Shown piece by piece: positions 52,519 to 61,566 of a DNA stretch of 64,000 nt (position 1 is the first letter of the stretch; each line of letters begins with the position of its first letter). Made by a program: the position numbers and the translations under genes. The stretch comes from Saprospiraceae bacterium (GTDB lineage: Bacteria > Bacteroidota > Bacteroidia > Chitinophagales > Saprospiraceae), in assembly GCA_019638455.1 (NCBI GenBank), contig JAHBTU010000001.1, positions 1,441,501 through 1,505,500 of the forward strand, read 5' to 3'. The notes beneath the pieces are model-generated. The model was not told the DNA's origin, did no database searches, and saw nothing but the letters and a program-made list of their open reading frames with translations.

Positions 52519-54783
52519 TCACTGCAATTGGCCCAGAGCCGCCCGAAACCGCTGCGCCGCCTGCGTGTTGCCCTGCGACTCATAAATCTGTGCCGACATT
52601 TCGTAGGCCTGCTTGAAATTGGGCGCCAACTCGATAGCGTTCATCAGGTTTTTGAGCGCGGTCTGGTTGTCCTGCTGCGAACGGGCGATGATAGCCAGAT
52701 AATACCAAGCCATGGGGTTGTTGGACTCCTTGCGCAAGGCGAGTTCAAACTGGCTTTTGGCTTTTGCCGCGTCGTTTTTGTTCATCCAATACATCCCAAT
52801 CAAATTGTTGGCCTGTGGGTCGTCGGGCGTGATTTCGATGGCGCGTTCGGCGGCCTTCTTGGATTCTTCCAGCTCGCCGAGGTTCAGGTACGAGAGCGAC
52901 ATACCCACCCAAGCGATGTCGTTGTCGGGATGGGCGGCCACTTCGGATTTGTAGTGTTCGATGGCCGTGGGCCAATCGGTTGATTTGAACGCGGCAGTAG
53001 CGGTGGCGCAGTGCTTGGTGTCATCTTTGAGCACAGCCAGCAGCGGAGCGCCGCCAGCCCTCACCACATACACGGCATTGCTGGGCGGCCACGAGCCTTT
53101 CTGAAGCGTGGCTCCGTCAATGAACCTGGAAGGGTACAGCGCGTAGTCCCAGGCCTCGTCGCAGCGCCTTTCCCATTTGAGGTACTTCAAATGCACCTTG
53201 TCGCCGTATTTGTCGGTCAACTGGCGAGCCGAATAGAACATATTGGTGGCAATGGCCACCGTGTCCTTCATATCGGGCCGCAACACGCCCTGCGATTCCA
53301 GCCATTCAAGCCCCTGGCGAACGCTCACGCCCCAATAGTCGGTCTCAAACTTGTCGTAAGCACCCTTCGCCCCACCGACAATGGGGTTGAAATAGACGTA
53401 GGGGAATTTGTGATTGGACACGATGAAAGCACCCGCGTCGGCGAGCAACACACCCATGAGACCGTAGGTCGCCCATTGCGCGTATTTTTTTCCCTCAAAA
53501 AAACCGACAAGTTCGTTCCAAGCCAACGCTGCCGCAACGCACAACGGCGGATAGGCAAACGTTAGGTGGCGCCACCCGTCGTGAATCACCGAATTTTTGT
53601 AAATCACATAAAAAACAGGGAAAACAGCCGCAAAAAGAGCCAGCGACACCCACAGCGGGTTGTATTTTTTGAGCAAAACGAACAACCCAAGCAGGCTGCC
53701 GAACACACCCAAAATCACCGCCAACGGTATCGTGTAAAACATCCATTTGAGCGGATAGTGCCACGGTGTTTTGTCCGACATCACGTTGGCGCCCTCGTAA
53801 AGCACCCGGATTTTCACCTCCAAATCAGCGAATTTCGACAGCGCCTCAAAGGGGTTTTTCAACGGTGCCTGCAACCCGAAGGGCCAAAAGAGCAGCGCGA
53901 ACGCATAGCCGGCCACCGCTGCGCCGATTACGACCAGCGCGTATCGCCTCAAAACCGCACCATTGGAAAATGCTGCCAACCCGCCGTTTTTGAGCCAAAA
54001 ATGAAGCAACGCAAACAATCCCAGCATGGCGAACGACAACAAGCCACCCGCCCTTGTCGCCAGCGCGATACCCAACCCGACCACCAAGCCCACCACGTTC
54101 CAGCGCCGAGGGTTCGGCATTCGCTCCAACACGGCAGCCATGTTGTAAATCGCCATCATGTAGCCCGCCGCAAAAGGGATGTCCTTGGGGTTCATCAGAG
54201 AGTCACCGACAAAACGCGGCGACAACAACATGAATATCAAAGTGATGAGTCCGGCTCGCCAACCCGCAAACAGCTGCGCGAACAGCGCCGCGCACAGCAT
54301 GGCGACCCAGCCCAGCACGGCACTTGATGCGTGGCGCACATGGTGGTAAGCCAAAGTCGTCGGCTCGAACCCTAAGGCCTTGTTGGCAAAGCCCGTCACC
54401 ACTTCGAAAAAGCCGCCGTAGAGGTGCATATTGCCATCGGGAATGTTGAGCGCGGCGGTGTCCTTGCCAAACGTGCTGTAATAGCGGACGAGTTTTTGCG
54501 AATAATCCACCTGGAACTTATCGTCGGCATTGATGCCGGAGCCGAAGGAAAAAATGACTAGCACCAACAGCCCCGCAGCGGCCATGCCCCAAAAGATTTT
54601 GCGCAGCAGCGGGTCGGAGGGCGAATGGGTGGAAGGGCGCTCCAAGAGGTTGCGGATTTCGACAGGCTTGCGCGGCTTGCTTTCGCGCACGAGCGAGCGG
54701 CTCGGTGTCTCAGTCTTTTTCTGGCTGGGTGTCGCCTGCTGTTGTTTGCCAGACTTGGGGTTGGGCTTGCCGGATTTTGCCAT
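52519..54783 (-). CDS. GT-C family membrane glycosyltransferase with C-terminal TPRs
   Basis: The product has 754 residues. A basic, Ser/Pro-rich cytosolic tail of about 65 residues precedes roughly ten membrane helices (LLRKIFWGMAAAGLLVLVIF onward). The first large loop carries DGNMHLYGGFFEVVTGF and the FVGDSLMNPKDIPFAAGYMM segment, a PMT/ArnT-like arrangement of acidic residues for dolichyl- or undecaprenyl-phosphate sugar transfer. The last 170 residues are TPR repeats (AAFKSTDWPTAIEHYKSEVA, AIELAPNFKQAYEMSAQIY). It probably glycosylates exported proteins or lipids. A heptanucleotide tandem repeat begins 7 bp upstream of the ATG. Confidence 0.82.
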   Translation of the reverse strand: MAKSGKPNPKSGKQQQATPSQKKTETPSRSLVRESKPRKPVEIRNLLERPSTHSPSDPLLRKIFWGMAAAGLLVLVIFSFGSGINADDKFQVDYSQKLVRYYSTFGKDTAALNIPDGNMHLYGGFFEVVTGFANKALGFEPTTLAYHHVRHASSAVLGWVAMLCAALFAQLFAGWRAGLITLIFMLLSPRFVGDSLMNPKDIPFAAGYMMAIYNMAAVLERMPNPRRWNVVGLVVGLGIALATRAGGLLSFAMLGLFALLHFWLKNGGLAAFSNGAVLRRYALVVIGAAVAGYAFALLFWPFGLQAPLKNPFEALSKFADLEVKIRVLYEGANVMSDKTPWHYPLKWMFYTIPLAVILGVFGSLLGLFVLLKKYNPLWVSLALFAAVFPVFYVIYKNSVIHDGWRHLTFAYPPLCVAAALAWNELVGFFEGKKYAQWATYGLMGVLLADAGAFIVSNHKFPYVYFNPIVGGAKGAYDKFETDYWGVSVRQGLEWLESQGVLRPDMKDTVAIATNMFYSARQLTDKYGDKVHLKYLKWERRCDEAWDYALYPSRFIDGATLQKGSWPPSNAVYVVRAGGAPLLAVLKDDTKHCATATAAFKSTDWPTAIEHYKSEVAAHPDNDIAWVGMSLSYLNLGELEESKKAAERAIEITPDDPQANNLIGMYWMNKNDAAKAKSQFELALRKESNNPMAWYYLAIIARSQQDNQTALKNLMNAIELAPNFKQAYEMSAQIYESQGNTQAAQRFRAALGQLQ

Positions 54784-54790
54784 TTCTTAC

Positions 54791-55062
<272 letters not shown>

Positions 55063-55068
55063 GGAGGC

Positions 55069-55333
55069 CGTCTCGCAAATCACTTGGCAATTGAACAATG
55101 ACCAATCAACAATGAAAAATCGTAAAAACTTGATCAGCCTTCAAGCACAAAGGACTGGTGACAGGCTTATTGGTTTTTGACAGGATTTACAAGATTTACG
55201 GGGTTTTGGCGGCCAAGCCACTTCATCTATCCTGTAAATCATGTAAATCCTGTCAAAAATTGAATGTCTGCTGTCCTGCCTAAGTTTTTACGAAAAATCA
55301 TCAATTCTCAATGTTCGACGATCTGTGAGACAC
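55069..55333. repeat. Composite of element E-like ends around element D2
   Basis: GTCTCGCAAATCACTTGG at 55069 and CGATCTGTGAGACACC at about 55333 resemble the E termini. Within them, D2 spans 55122-55291 with ends GTAAAAACTT and CTGCCTAAGTTTTTAC. It is flanked by the 8-bp direct repeat GAAAAATC at 55114-55121 and 55292-55299, a likely target duplication. The D interior CAGGATTTACAAGATTTAC is inverted as GTAAATCATGTAAATCCTG. Confidence 0.65.
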
Positions 55334-55378
55334 CCTCTTTTGAATTGCGGCGCAAGGTATGGAAAAAGCAGCTGATAC

Positions 55379-55484
55379 TATACTTCGCTCCGCCAAGTTT
55401 TGGGCATGGCTAAAAGCGCAATCTGTTCAAAATCAAGGACATCAATCATAGGGGGCAGACAAATCCTAGCGAATCAAGGAATAA
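55379..55484. repeat. Repeat C copy C4
   Basis: From TATACTTCGCTCCGCC to GCGAATCAAGGAATAA with the core TTTTGGGCATGG. It lies just after the 3' end of the small membrane protein gene. Confidence 0.8.
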
Positions 55485-55503
55485 AAGGCGTGGAGCAATC
55501 TCA

Positions 55504-55722
55504 TTACCCCATTTTCCTCACAAAATACCACACCAAACCGGCGGCCAAAAGCAGTATCAAAATCGCCAGCGCCACCACGCCCAACTGCATGAAGCGAATG
55601 CCCCGGCGCTTGGGGCGGCGGTTTCGTTCGAGTTTTTGCTCCAATTTGGCCCAAGCCTGTTCGGGCGGGCGCTCGTGGAGTTTGTTCTCGTTTTCCTTAA
55701 AGAAGTCAAACAAATCTGACAT
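55504..55722 (-). CDS. Small single-pass membrane protein next to an ECF sigma factor
   Basis: The product has 72 residues. The N-terminal half is charged (MSDLFDFFKENENKLHERPP) and is followed by QAWAKLEQKLERNRRPKRRG and one membrane helix (FMQLGVVALAILILLLAAGL). It starts 6 bp after the sigma factor stop. Its position and topology suggest a minimal anti-sigma or regulatory partner, but it lacks the zinc-binding ZAS motif. That role is inferred only from context. Confidence 0.6.
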   Translation of the reverse strand: MSDLFDFFKENENKLHERPPEQAWAKLEQKLERNRRPKRRGIRFMQLGVVALAILILLLAAGLVWYFVRKMG

Positions 55723-55728
55723 GGCGAA

Positions 55729-56259
55729 TCAATAACCTTTGGCTTTCAGAAGGTTTCTAAGTTTTTGCTTGGCTAATATGAGTTGGCTCTTGCTGGTATT
55801 GATACTGATGCCGAGCAAGTCGGCGATTTCGTGGTGTTTGTAGCCTTCCAGCACATAGAGGTTAAAAACCGTGCGGTAGCCGTTGGGCAGTTGGTCGAGC
55901 AGCTCAAGGATTTCTCGCGCCGACATTTCGGCATCAATGCTGAAGGTGTCGGCGTGTGCTTCGTTCAGTTGCAAGTCGTCGCCGGGAAACACCAACAGTT
56001 GCGTCTTGCGAAGCATCATCAGGCACTCGTTCACCACGATGCGGCGCATCCACCCCTCAAAACTGCCCGCGCCCGTGTAATGCTCGATTTGCGAAAGCAC
56101 CTTGAACAGCCCGCTCACCAACGCCTCCTCCGCATCCTCGCGTGTGCGGAGGTAGCGGCGGCAAAGCGCAAACAACATCGGCGAATAGCGGTCGTAAAGC
56201 CATTTCTGGGCTGCCGGGTCTTGGGCCGCAAGGGCTTGGAGGAGCGTTGCTTCGTTCAC
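55729..56259 (-). CDS. ECF-type RNA polymerase sigma factor
   Basis: I prefer the GTG start at 56259 (VNEATLLQALAAQDPAAQKW), giving 176 residues; an in-frame ATG at 56349 adds 30 residues unlike the family. A possible promoter (TTTTG...AAACTTTG) lies inside that extension. Region 2 reads LYDRYSPMLFALCRRYLRTR, then EDAEEALVSGLFKVLSQIEH and GSFEGWMRRIVVNECLMMLR. Region 4 is LLDQLPNGYRTVFNLYVLEG, then YKHHEIADLLGISINTSKSQ. The membrane protein 6 bp downstream may regulate it. Confidence 0.9.
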   Translation of the reverse strand: MNEATLLQALAAQDPAAQKWLYDRYSPMLFALCRRYLRTREDAEEALVSGLFKVLSQIEHYTGAGSFEGWMRRIVVNECLMMLRKTQLLVFPGDDLQLNEAHADTFSIDAEMSAREILELLDQLPNGYRTVFNLYVLEGYKHHEIADLLGISINTSKSQLILAKQKLRNLLKAKGY

Positions 56260-56735
56260 GCGGTCAAAGGTGCAAAGTTTGGGTGGATTGCACAAAAGAT
56301 GCGAGCGACGGCGGATTTGGCGGCAAGGCGTTGGAATAAATTTCACCACTTATTTTTCTGGCATCTTGTTACCTCCGTAACCCTTTCCCACCCGTCGGGA
56401 CCAGCTACTTTGCGGCACCTGTGCGCAACGTTCGACGTTTGATTCTCGACGTTTGACCGTTGAGCATCGCGCCTCGTCCAACGACTAATGCGTAGCACGC
56501 CAACATCACTGAATTTTAGGGGCCGAAACAATCGAAATCATACGGGACGGCTGTTGAAAAATTTAACACTTGAACCCTCACGCCAAATGCAACGTGCGCC
56601 CCATGAACCGTGTCTTTTCTCGGCAACCAAATCAGTGACATTTCAGGGCAAATCCAAACGCTGTGCGCTCGCGCACGGAGTGGATGGTTTTGCTTCATTT
56701 TAATCCTTATTTTTTCACTGATTTAAATTTTGGCT
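56260..56735. other. Intergenic region, divergent promoters
   Basis: About 470 bp between the sigma factor and the divergent CotH-like gene. It contains CGTTCGACGTTTGATTCTCG and GACGTTTGACCGTTGAGC, a short imperfect reiteration. I see no credible open frame and no repeat of families A-F. Confidence 0.4.
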
Positions 56736-57773
56736 ATGCTAACGAAAACGCTCCTCCGCTCCTCCAAAACACTCATTTTCAGCATCGTACTGCTGTTTCT
56801 CTTTGCCCGCGCTCACACCCAGCCACCCCTCGTCGCCACTTCCGCCTTCGACTACCTAACCCCCCAGGAAGGCATCTCCATGACCTTGGAACTGGATTTG
56901 ACGGAACTGATTAACAACAAAAACACGAACCAGTACTACCCCGGCTCGCTCACCACCGCCGATGGGAAAATGCTAAAAGTGGAGGTGCGCGCACGAGGCA
57001 AGTTTCGCCGCCGCGTCTGCGAGGTGCCGCCATTGAAACTCAAATTCCCGAAAAAGGAATTGCGCGCACTCGGGCTTGACACCCTGAACGAAATCAAACT
57101 CGTGGTGCCCTGCTTCAACGACCCAAAAGGCGAGGAACTGTTGCTCCGCGAGTATGTCGCCTATCGGATGTTCGAGCGGCTCAGCCCATACAGTGTCCGC
57201 GCCCGCTTGGTGAAAGTCACTTTCCGCGACAAACATGTGGAAGAAGTGAAGAAGCCCGTCTATTGCCTGCTGGTGGAACACGAAGAGCAACTGCGAGCGA
57301 GGCTGGGGGGCCAAATCTCGGAAGACTACGGAATGAGCGTTGACAGCTTGCAGTCGGAGCAAGCCGCCTTGGCTTCCGTGTTCCAATACATGATAGGCAA
57401 CACGGATTGGGGGCTTGCCGACAACCGCAACATCTATCTCTTCAGAACCGCCCCCACCGAGAAGTTCATCCTGATTCCCTTCGACTTCGATTTTGCAGGC
57501 TTGGTCAATGCGCCCTACGCCGTGCCAAGGGCCGACACCGGGCTGAAAAACGTGAAAGAGCGCAAACTGCTGGCCAACAACCTGCCCGACGACGCGCTCA
57601 AGCAGGCTGCCGAAAACATGAAAGCCGCACAGTCCGACCTGCTCGCTTGGTGCAACGCCTCGTTTTTGAGCAAAAACACACAAAAAGAAGTCGCTCGCTA
57701 TGTGGAGGCATTTTTTCAAAAACTGGATGCCGCTCCCATTGAGCGCGAAAAAAACAAGGGCGACTTGCGGTGA
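56736..57773 (+). CDS. Secreted CotH-like protein of unknown function
   Basis: The product has 345 residues from ATG 56736 (MLTKTLLRSSKTLIFSIVLL); the signal peptide ends near HTQ. VEVRARGKFRRRVCEVPPLK, LKLKFPKKELRALGLDTLNE, EELLLREYVAYRMFERLSPY, FQYMIGNTDWGLADNRNIYL and ILIPFDFDFAGLVNAPYAVP follow the order of CotH-like atypical kinase folds, with the NTDW and DFDF segments at the putative active site. A phosphotransfer role is possible but the nucleotide-binding residues are not certain. It is 66 bp upstream of lysA on the same strand. Confidence 0.75.
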   Translation: MLTKTLLRSSKTLIFSIVLLFLFARAHTQPPLVATSAFDYLTPQEGISMTLELDLTELINNKNTNQYYPGSLTTADGKMLKVEVRARGKFRRRVCEVPPLKLKFPKKELRALGLDTLNEIKLVVPCFNDPKGEELLLREYVAYRMFERLSPYSVRARLVKVTFRDKHVEEVKKPVYCLLVEHEEQLRARLGGQISEDYGMSVDSLQSEQAALASVFQYMIGNTDWGLADNRNIYLFRTAPTEKFILIPFDFDFAGLVNAPYAVPRADTGLKNVKERKLLANNLPDDALKQAAENMKAAQSDLLAWCNASFLSKNTQKEVARYVEAFFQKLDAAPIEREKNKGDLR

Positions 57774-57838
57774 ATAGGTCGGGAAAGTCGGCAAGCCTGT
57801 ACCTTCGCGTTTTGAAAAATTTGCTTGCGCAACACTGC

Positions 57839-59083
57839 ATGGAACTTGTCAACAACCACTACCAACTCGCCGGCGGCATTGACCCGCTCGCCCTTTGCAA
57901 AGAATACGGCACCCCTCTTTACGTCTATGATGCCTCTGTGATGGAACGCCAATACCGGCGCATCACAGGGGCTTTTTCCTATCCGAAAGTCCACATCCAC
58001 TACGCCTGCAAAGCACTCACCAACTTGACCGTGATGCGGCTCTTTCGCCAATGGGGAGCAGGACTTGATTGTGTGTCCATTCAGGAGGTGCAATTGGGCC
58101 TCATGGCTGGTTTCAAGCCAGCAGACATCCTCTACACCCCCAATTTCGCCAGCTTCGAGGAATACGACGAGGCGGCTCGGCTCGGCGTGAAAATCAACAT
58201 TGACGCCATTCCAATGCTTGAAAACTGGGGGCTGCACCACAAAGATATCCCCATTTGCCTGCGCATCAACCCGCACCTCATGGCAGGCGGCAATGAAAAA
58301 ATCAGCGTGGGGCATATTGATTCCAAATTTGGCATCAGCATCCACCAACTGCCCCATGTGTTGCGCGTGGTGGAAAGCCAAGGGCTTATCATCGAAGGCT
58401 TGCACATGCACACCGGCTCCGATATTCTCGACGTGGATGTGTTTTTGCGCGGTGCCGACATCCTGTTCGAGGCTGCTCGCAAATTCCCGCATCTTCAGTA
58501 CATAGACCTCGGCAGTGGCTTCAAAGTGCCTTACAAACCCGACGATATTGAGACCGACGTGGAGGAGCTGGGCGAAAAACTCAGTCAAAAATTCGCTGAA
58601 TTCTGCGACGAGATTGGCCGCGAACTGACCTTGATGTTTGAGCCGGGCAAATACCTGGTGAGTGAGGCGGGCTATCTTTTCGCAAAATGCACTTTGGTGA
58701 AGCAAACCACCTCGACGGTCTTCGTGGGTTTGGACACCGGCCTCAATCACCTCATCCGCCCCATGTTCTACGGCTCGTATCACAAAATCGTGAACGTGAC
58801 CGAGCCAACGTTCAAGCCGCGCATCTACACAGTGGTGGGCAACATCTGCGAGACGGACACCTTCGCCGTTGACCGCCGGCTGGCAGAGGTGGTGGAAGGC
58901 GACATCATCGGCTTCCACAACGCGGGGGCCTATGGCTGGATGATGGCTTCCAATTACAATTCGCGCCCTCGCCCCGCAGAAGTGCTGCTTTTCAAGGGAA
59001 AAGCCCTCCTGATTCGCAAACGCGAAACTTTGGAGGATTTAACACGCAATCAAGTGCCAGTCAATTTGGAAGAAATTCTCTAA
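57839..59083 (+). CDS. lysA: Diaminopimelate decarboxylase
   Basis: LysA converts meso-diaminopimelate to lysine using PLP. From ATG 57839 (MELVNNHYQLAGGIDPLALC) the product has 414 residues. It has the PLP lysine at position 58 in HYACKALTN, LRINPHLMAG, the His-containing LHMHTGSDILD, the phosphate-binding DLGSGFKVPY, FEPGKYLVSEAG and the CETDTFAVDR active-site cysteine motif with GAYGWMMASNYNSRPRP. The in-frame ATG at 57770 overlaps the upstream gene and is less likely. The motif order is complete. Confidence 0.96.
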   Translation: MELVNNHYQLAGGIDPLALCKEYGTPLYVYDASVMERQYRRITGAFSYPKVHIHYACKALTNLTVMRLFRQWGAGLDCVSIQEVQLGLMAGFKPADILYTPNFASFEEYDEAARLGVKINIDAIPMLENWGLHHKDIPICLRINPHLMAGGNEKISVGHIDSKFGISIHQLPHVLRVVESQGLIIEGLHMHTGSDILDVDVFLRGADILFEAARKFPHLQYIDLGSGFKVPYKPDDIETDVEELGEKLSQKFAEFCDEIGRELTLMFEPGKYLVSEAGYLFAKCTLVKQTTSTVFVGLDTGLNHLIRPMFYGSYHKIVNVTEPTFKPRIYTVVGNICETDTFAVDRRLAEVVEGDIIGFHNAGAYGWMMASNYNSRPRPAEVLLFKGKALLIRKRETLEDLTRNQVPVNLEEIL

Positions 59084-59128
59084 AATTGCGGTGCGTTTTT
59101 TCGCCCAATATCCCTCCACCTCCGTGCC

Positions 59129-59887
59129 ATGCAAGCCCAGTACAACTACATAGAGGATATCATTGACGAAAGCATGGAAATGCAGCCGCTTGAGCCAGCT
59201 GTGTTCGACCGCTACATGGCTGAGGGTTGGCGACTCTTGGGGCACTCCATCGTTCGGCACAATTTTTCCGTCTGCCGTGGGAAAATGTGCCGCACTGTCC
59301 CGCTCCGCATCCGCCTCGATGGGTTTGAGTTTTCCAAAAGCCAGCGACGCTTGTTGCGGCGCGTCCGCGAGCTGGATGTATGCTACGCCCCGATTGCACT
59401 GACACCCGACAAGACGCAGCTGTTCTCCCAACACGCACTGGCTCGTTTCGAGGAACGACGTCCCGAATCCATCGCTTCGTTCCTCAACCACAATTCTCAC
59501 CGCGACCCAGTACCCGGCATGGAATTTATGCTGCGCAACGGAGGAGGCGTGCCCCTTGCTTGCAGTTTCATCCATATCGGGGCAGAGGTCGTGTCAGGCA
59601 CCTACTGTTTCTACAATCCCGAAGCCGGACGGCTCAGCCTCGGCGCGGGCACCATGCTGCTCGAAATAGCCAAATCGCAGGAACTAGGCAAAAAATACTA
59701 CTACCACGGCTACGTCTATGACGTACCTTCTCAATTCGACTACAAGCTGAATTTCAACAACTTGGAAGCACTCAACTGGGAAACGGGCGAATGGCAGCCG
59801 CGAGAACGCACGCCCCTGCGCCGCTGGGCAGACTTGGTGACCAATGAGGGGCGAGTGGAAGGCGGATTTGAAGGGTTGAAGGCGTGA
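59129..59887 (+). CDS. Arginyl-tRNA--protein transferase-like protein
   Basis: The product has 252 residues. MAEGWRLLGHSIVRHNFSVC, PLRIRLDGFEFSKSQRRLLR and SFIHIGAEVVSGTYCFYNPE, followed by YYYHGYVYDVPSQFDYKLNF, follow the order of ATE1/Bpt-type aminoacyl-tRNA protein transferases (GNAT-like fold, N-end-rule pathway). The N-terminal CxxC pairs of ATE1 are reduced to a single cysteine pair (SVCRGKMC). It is 45 bp downstream of lysA. The family assignment is by pattern; the substrate amino acid is not determined. Confidence 0.8.
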   Translation: MQAQYNYIEDIIDESMEMQPLEPAVFDRYMAEGWRLLGHSIVRHNFSVCRGKMCRTVPLRIRLDGFEFSKSQRRLLRRVRELDVCYAPIALTPDKTQLFSQHALARFEERRPESIASFLNHNSHRDPVPGMEFMLRNGGGVPLACSFIHIGAEVVSGTYCFYNPEAGRLSLGAGTMLLEIAKSQELGKKYYYHGYVYDVPSQFDYKLNFNNLEALNWETGEWQPRERTPLRRWADLVTNEGRVEGGFEGLKA

Positions 59888-59913
59888 GATAGGTTGAAAG
59901 GGGGGGGGCAAAT

Positions 59914-59966
59914 GAGTTGAAGGGCTTGCCCGGCCGCTCGGCTTGGCCGGGCAAGCCCTCCAACTC
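59914..59966. terminator. Long bidirectional hairpin terminator
   Basis: GAGTTG-A-AGGGCTTGCCCGGCC pairs with GGCCGGGCAAGCCCT-C-CAACTC around a 9-nt loop. This gives over 20 base pairs with one bulge pair. It lies between the convergent genes ending at 59887 and 59965 and reaches the stop codon of the latter. Confidence 0.75.
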
Positions 59967-60888
59967 AATTCAACCGAAAACTTGACGCGCCCAACAGCCC
60001 TTTGTCGCAATAAATCGCCACTACATAGCTGCCCGCCTTCAGTTTTTCATCGAATTTATGGTGGAACGACAGCCGCTGGGTCTCCCCAAGAACCACCGCC
60101 TTCACTTGCTGCGCCTGAATTTCCACCGGCCCCGTAGGCGCGTACACGGTTGCTACCGTAGGGTTCGGATGTGCCACAGGCTTGCCCTTGTCGTCCGTGA
60201 TGACCATGTACAGTTTTTGTGCGCCTTGGAAAGGCTCTGGCACGTCGGCAAGGTCGAAACTCACGTCAATCTCGCGGCTGCGACGGGCCTTCGTGGTCAG
60301 TTTTTCATTCTTTCGGGCTGTCCATACCTTGAACGAAGTCGCTTTAAAACTGGCAGACTGCGTCTTGCGGATTTGCTCAGCCAATTTTTTGGCCAAGTCA
60401 TCCACCTGCTCGCTCAGCTGAGTGTTGGCCCCTTTCAGTTCGGCATTCTCGCCGCTAAGCCGCTCATTTTCCGCTTTTAGGGAGTCGTTTTCGATGCGCA
60501 AGGCACTGATGATGGTCTCCAACTCGATTTTTGCACGTTCCAGCTGCGCCACTTGCTGGCGCAAGGCATCCACATCTCTGGCAGTGGAGGCTTTTATTTG
60601 TCTGATGGTGTTTTCCTTTTCAGCCACCAGCGCAGCGGTGGACGTGACGCGGCCTTGCAAGTTTTCGTTTTCGGTGCGCAGCGACGAGTAGGCATTGGCA
60701 AGGCTATCGAGCGCTCGTTCGAAGGTTACTTTCTGCACCACCAGCTCTTGGCGTTCCGCCTCGGCTTTTTCTTTTTGTGCCAAATAATTCCTCGATTGTT
60801 TCCAAAAAAATAATCCAAGCACGAAGGCCAAGGCCAATAGCGCAGTGACGACGAAACCATACACGCGCGAGTTCTGAGTGTTACTCAT
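59965..60888 (-). CDS. Membrane-anchored coiled-coil protein
   Basis: The product has 307 residues. One membrane helix (YGFVVTALLALAFVLGLFFW) is followed by about 150 residues of continuous coiled coil (LVAEKENTIRQIKASTARDV, ALRIENDSLKAENERLSGEN). The C-terminal beta domain reads REIDVSFDLADVPEPFQGAQ, KLYMVITDDKGKPVAHPNPT and AGSYVVAIYCDKGLLGASSF. The coiled coil would project the beta domain into the periplasm or the cytosol. Proteins of this layout are common uncharacterised envelope proteins in Bacteroidota. It stands alone between convergent and divergent neighbours. Confidence 0.75.
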   Translation of the reverse strand: MSNTQNSRVYGFVVTALLALAFVLGLFFWKQSRNYLAQKEKAEAERQELVVQKVTFERALDSLANAYSSLRTENENLQGRVTSTAALVAEKENTIRQIKASTARDVDALRQQVAQLERAKIELETIISALRIENDSLKAENERLSGENAELKGANTQLSEQVDDLAKKLAEQIRKTQSASFKATSFKVWTARKNEKLTTKARRSREIDVSFDLADVPEPFQGAQKLYMVITDDKGKPVAHPNPTVATVYAPTGPVEIQAQQVKAVVLGETQRLSFHHKFDEKLKAGSYVVAIYCDKGLLGASSFRLN

Positions 60889-61191
60889 AGAGATAGCGTT
60901 TTGAAAATGACAAGAATTTTAGATGCACTGGAAAATCGCACAAACGTCCGCAGGTAGAACGAGATTTTTGTCAACCAGCAATTTTATGTTAAAATTTTGT
61001 GCCGCGCAAATGTAAAGGAGAGGGATTGGAAAATGTGCCATTTCTTATTTTGCCAAAAATACACCTCGCGCCGTCAAGTTTTGAGCATGGTTAAAAACCC
61101 AACAAGAACACGGCAAATTGAAATCCATCCGGCTGAACAGCTTCGACGAAAGCCCTACCTTCGCCCTGTCTGACTTTCAAGTCAAACAGGA

Positions 61192-61332
61192 GAGGTCTCA
61201 CACACTACTCGACATTTTCAAATTTGCCACGAAGTCACAAAGACGCAAAGCAAAAAACTCATTGATTTGCCGCATTTTGTGCTTTTGTGTCTTTGCGGCA
61301 CAAAAATACTGTCCAGTAGTGTGGAGGTCTCA
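61192..61332. repeat. MITE-like element B2 with perfect 9-bp target duplication
   Basis: The element spans 61201-61323. The left TIR CACACTACTCGACA pairs with the right TIR TGTCCAGTAGTGTG with one mismatch. GAGGTCTCA occurs directly outside at 61192-61200 and 61324-61332. The interior (TTTGCCACGAAGTCACAAAG, GATTTGCCGCATTTTGTG) matches B1 at 34706. A repeat C fragment (CTCGCGCCGTCAAGTTTTGA) lies just upstream at 61064. Confidence 0.9.
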
Positions 61333-61380
61333 ACTCATGGAACATTGAACACCTTGAATTTTCAAATTCAAAAATTGTTT

Positions 61381-61549
61381 GTAAAAACTTAGGCAGGACA
61401 GCAGACATTGAATTTTGACAGGATTTATACCCGGATTAAAGAGGATTTGAACCTGCCGGTTGGCAAGGCAGGGATTTCCTTGATTGATTTGCATGATTTC
61501 CAAAGGATTGCGAGCACCGTTCGTTCAAAATCACTTTGTGTTGACTATA
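61381..61549. repeat. Element D3 fragment interrupted by short-form repeat A5
   Basis: D begins GTAAAAACTTAGGCAGGACA at 61381 and reads into GACAGGATT. There repeat A starts (TATACCCGGATTAAAG at 61436) and runs to TTGTGTTGACTATA at 61549. This A copy lacks the middle third, as does the third unit at 6626. The rest of D is absent. The E1 gene starts 18 bp later, so this composite is its upstream region. Confidence 0.75.
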
Positions 61550-61566
61550 TCAAATTCTACCAAACA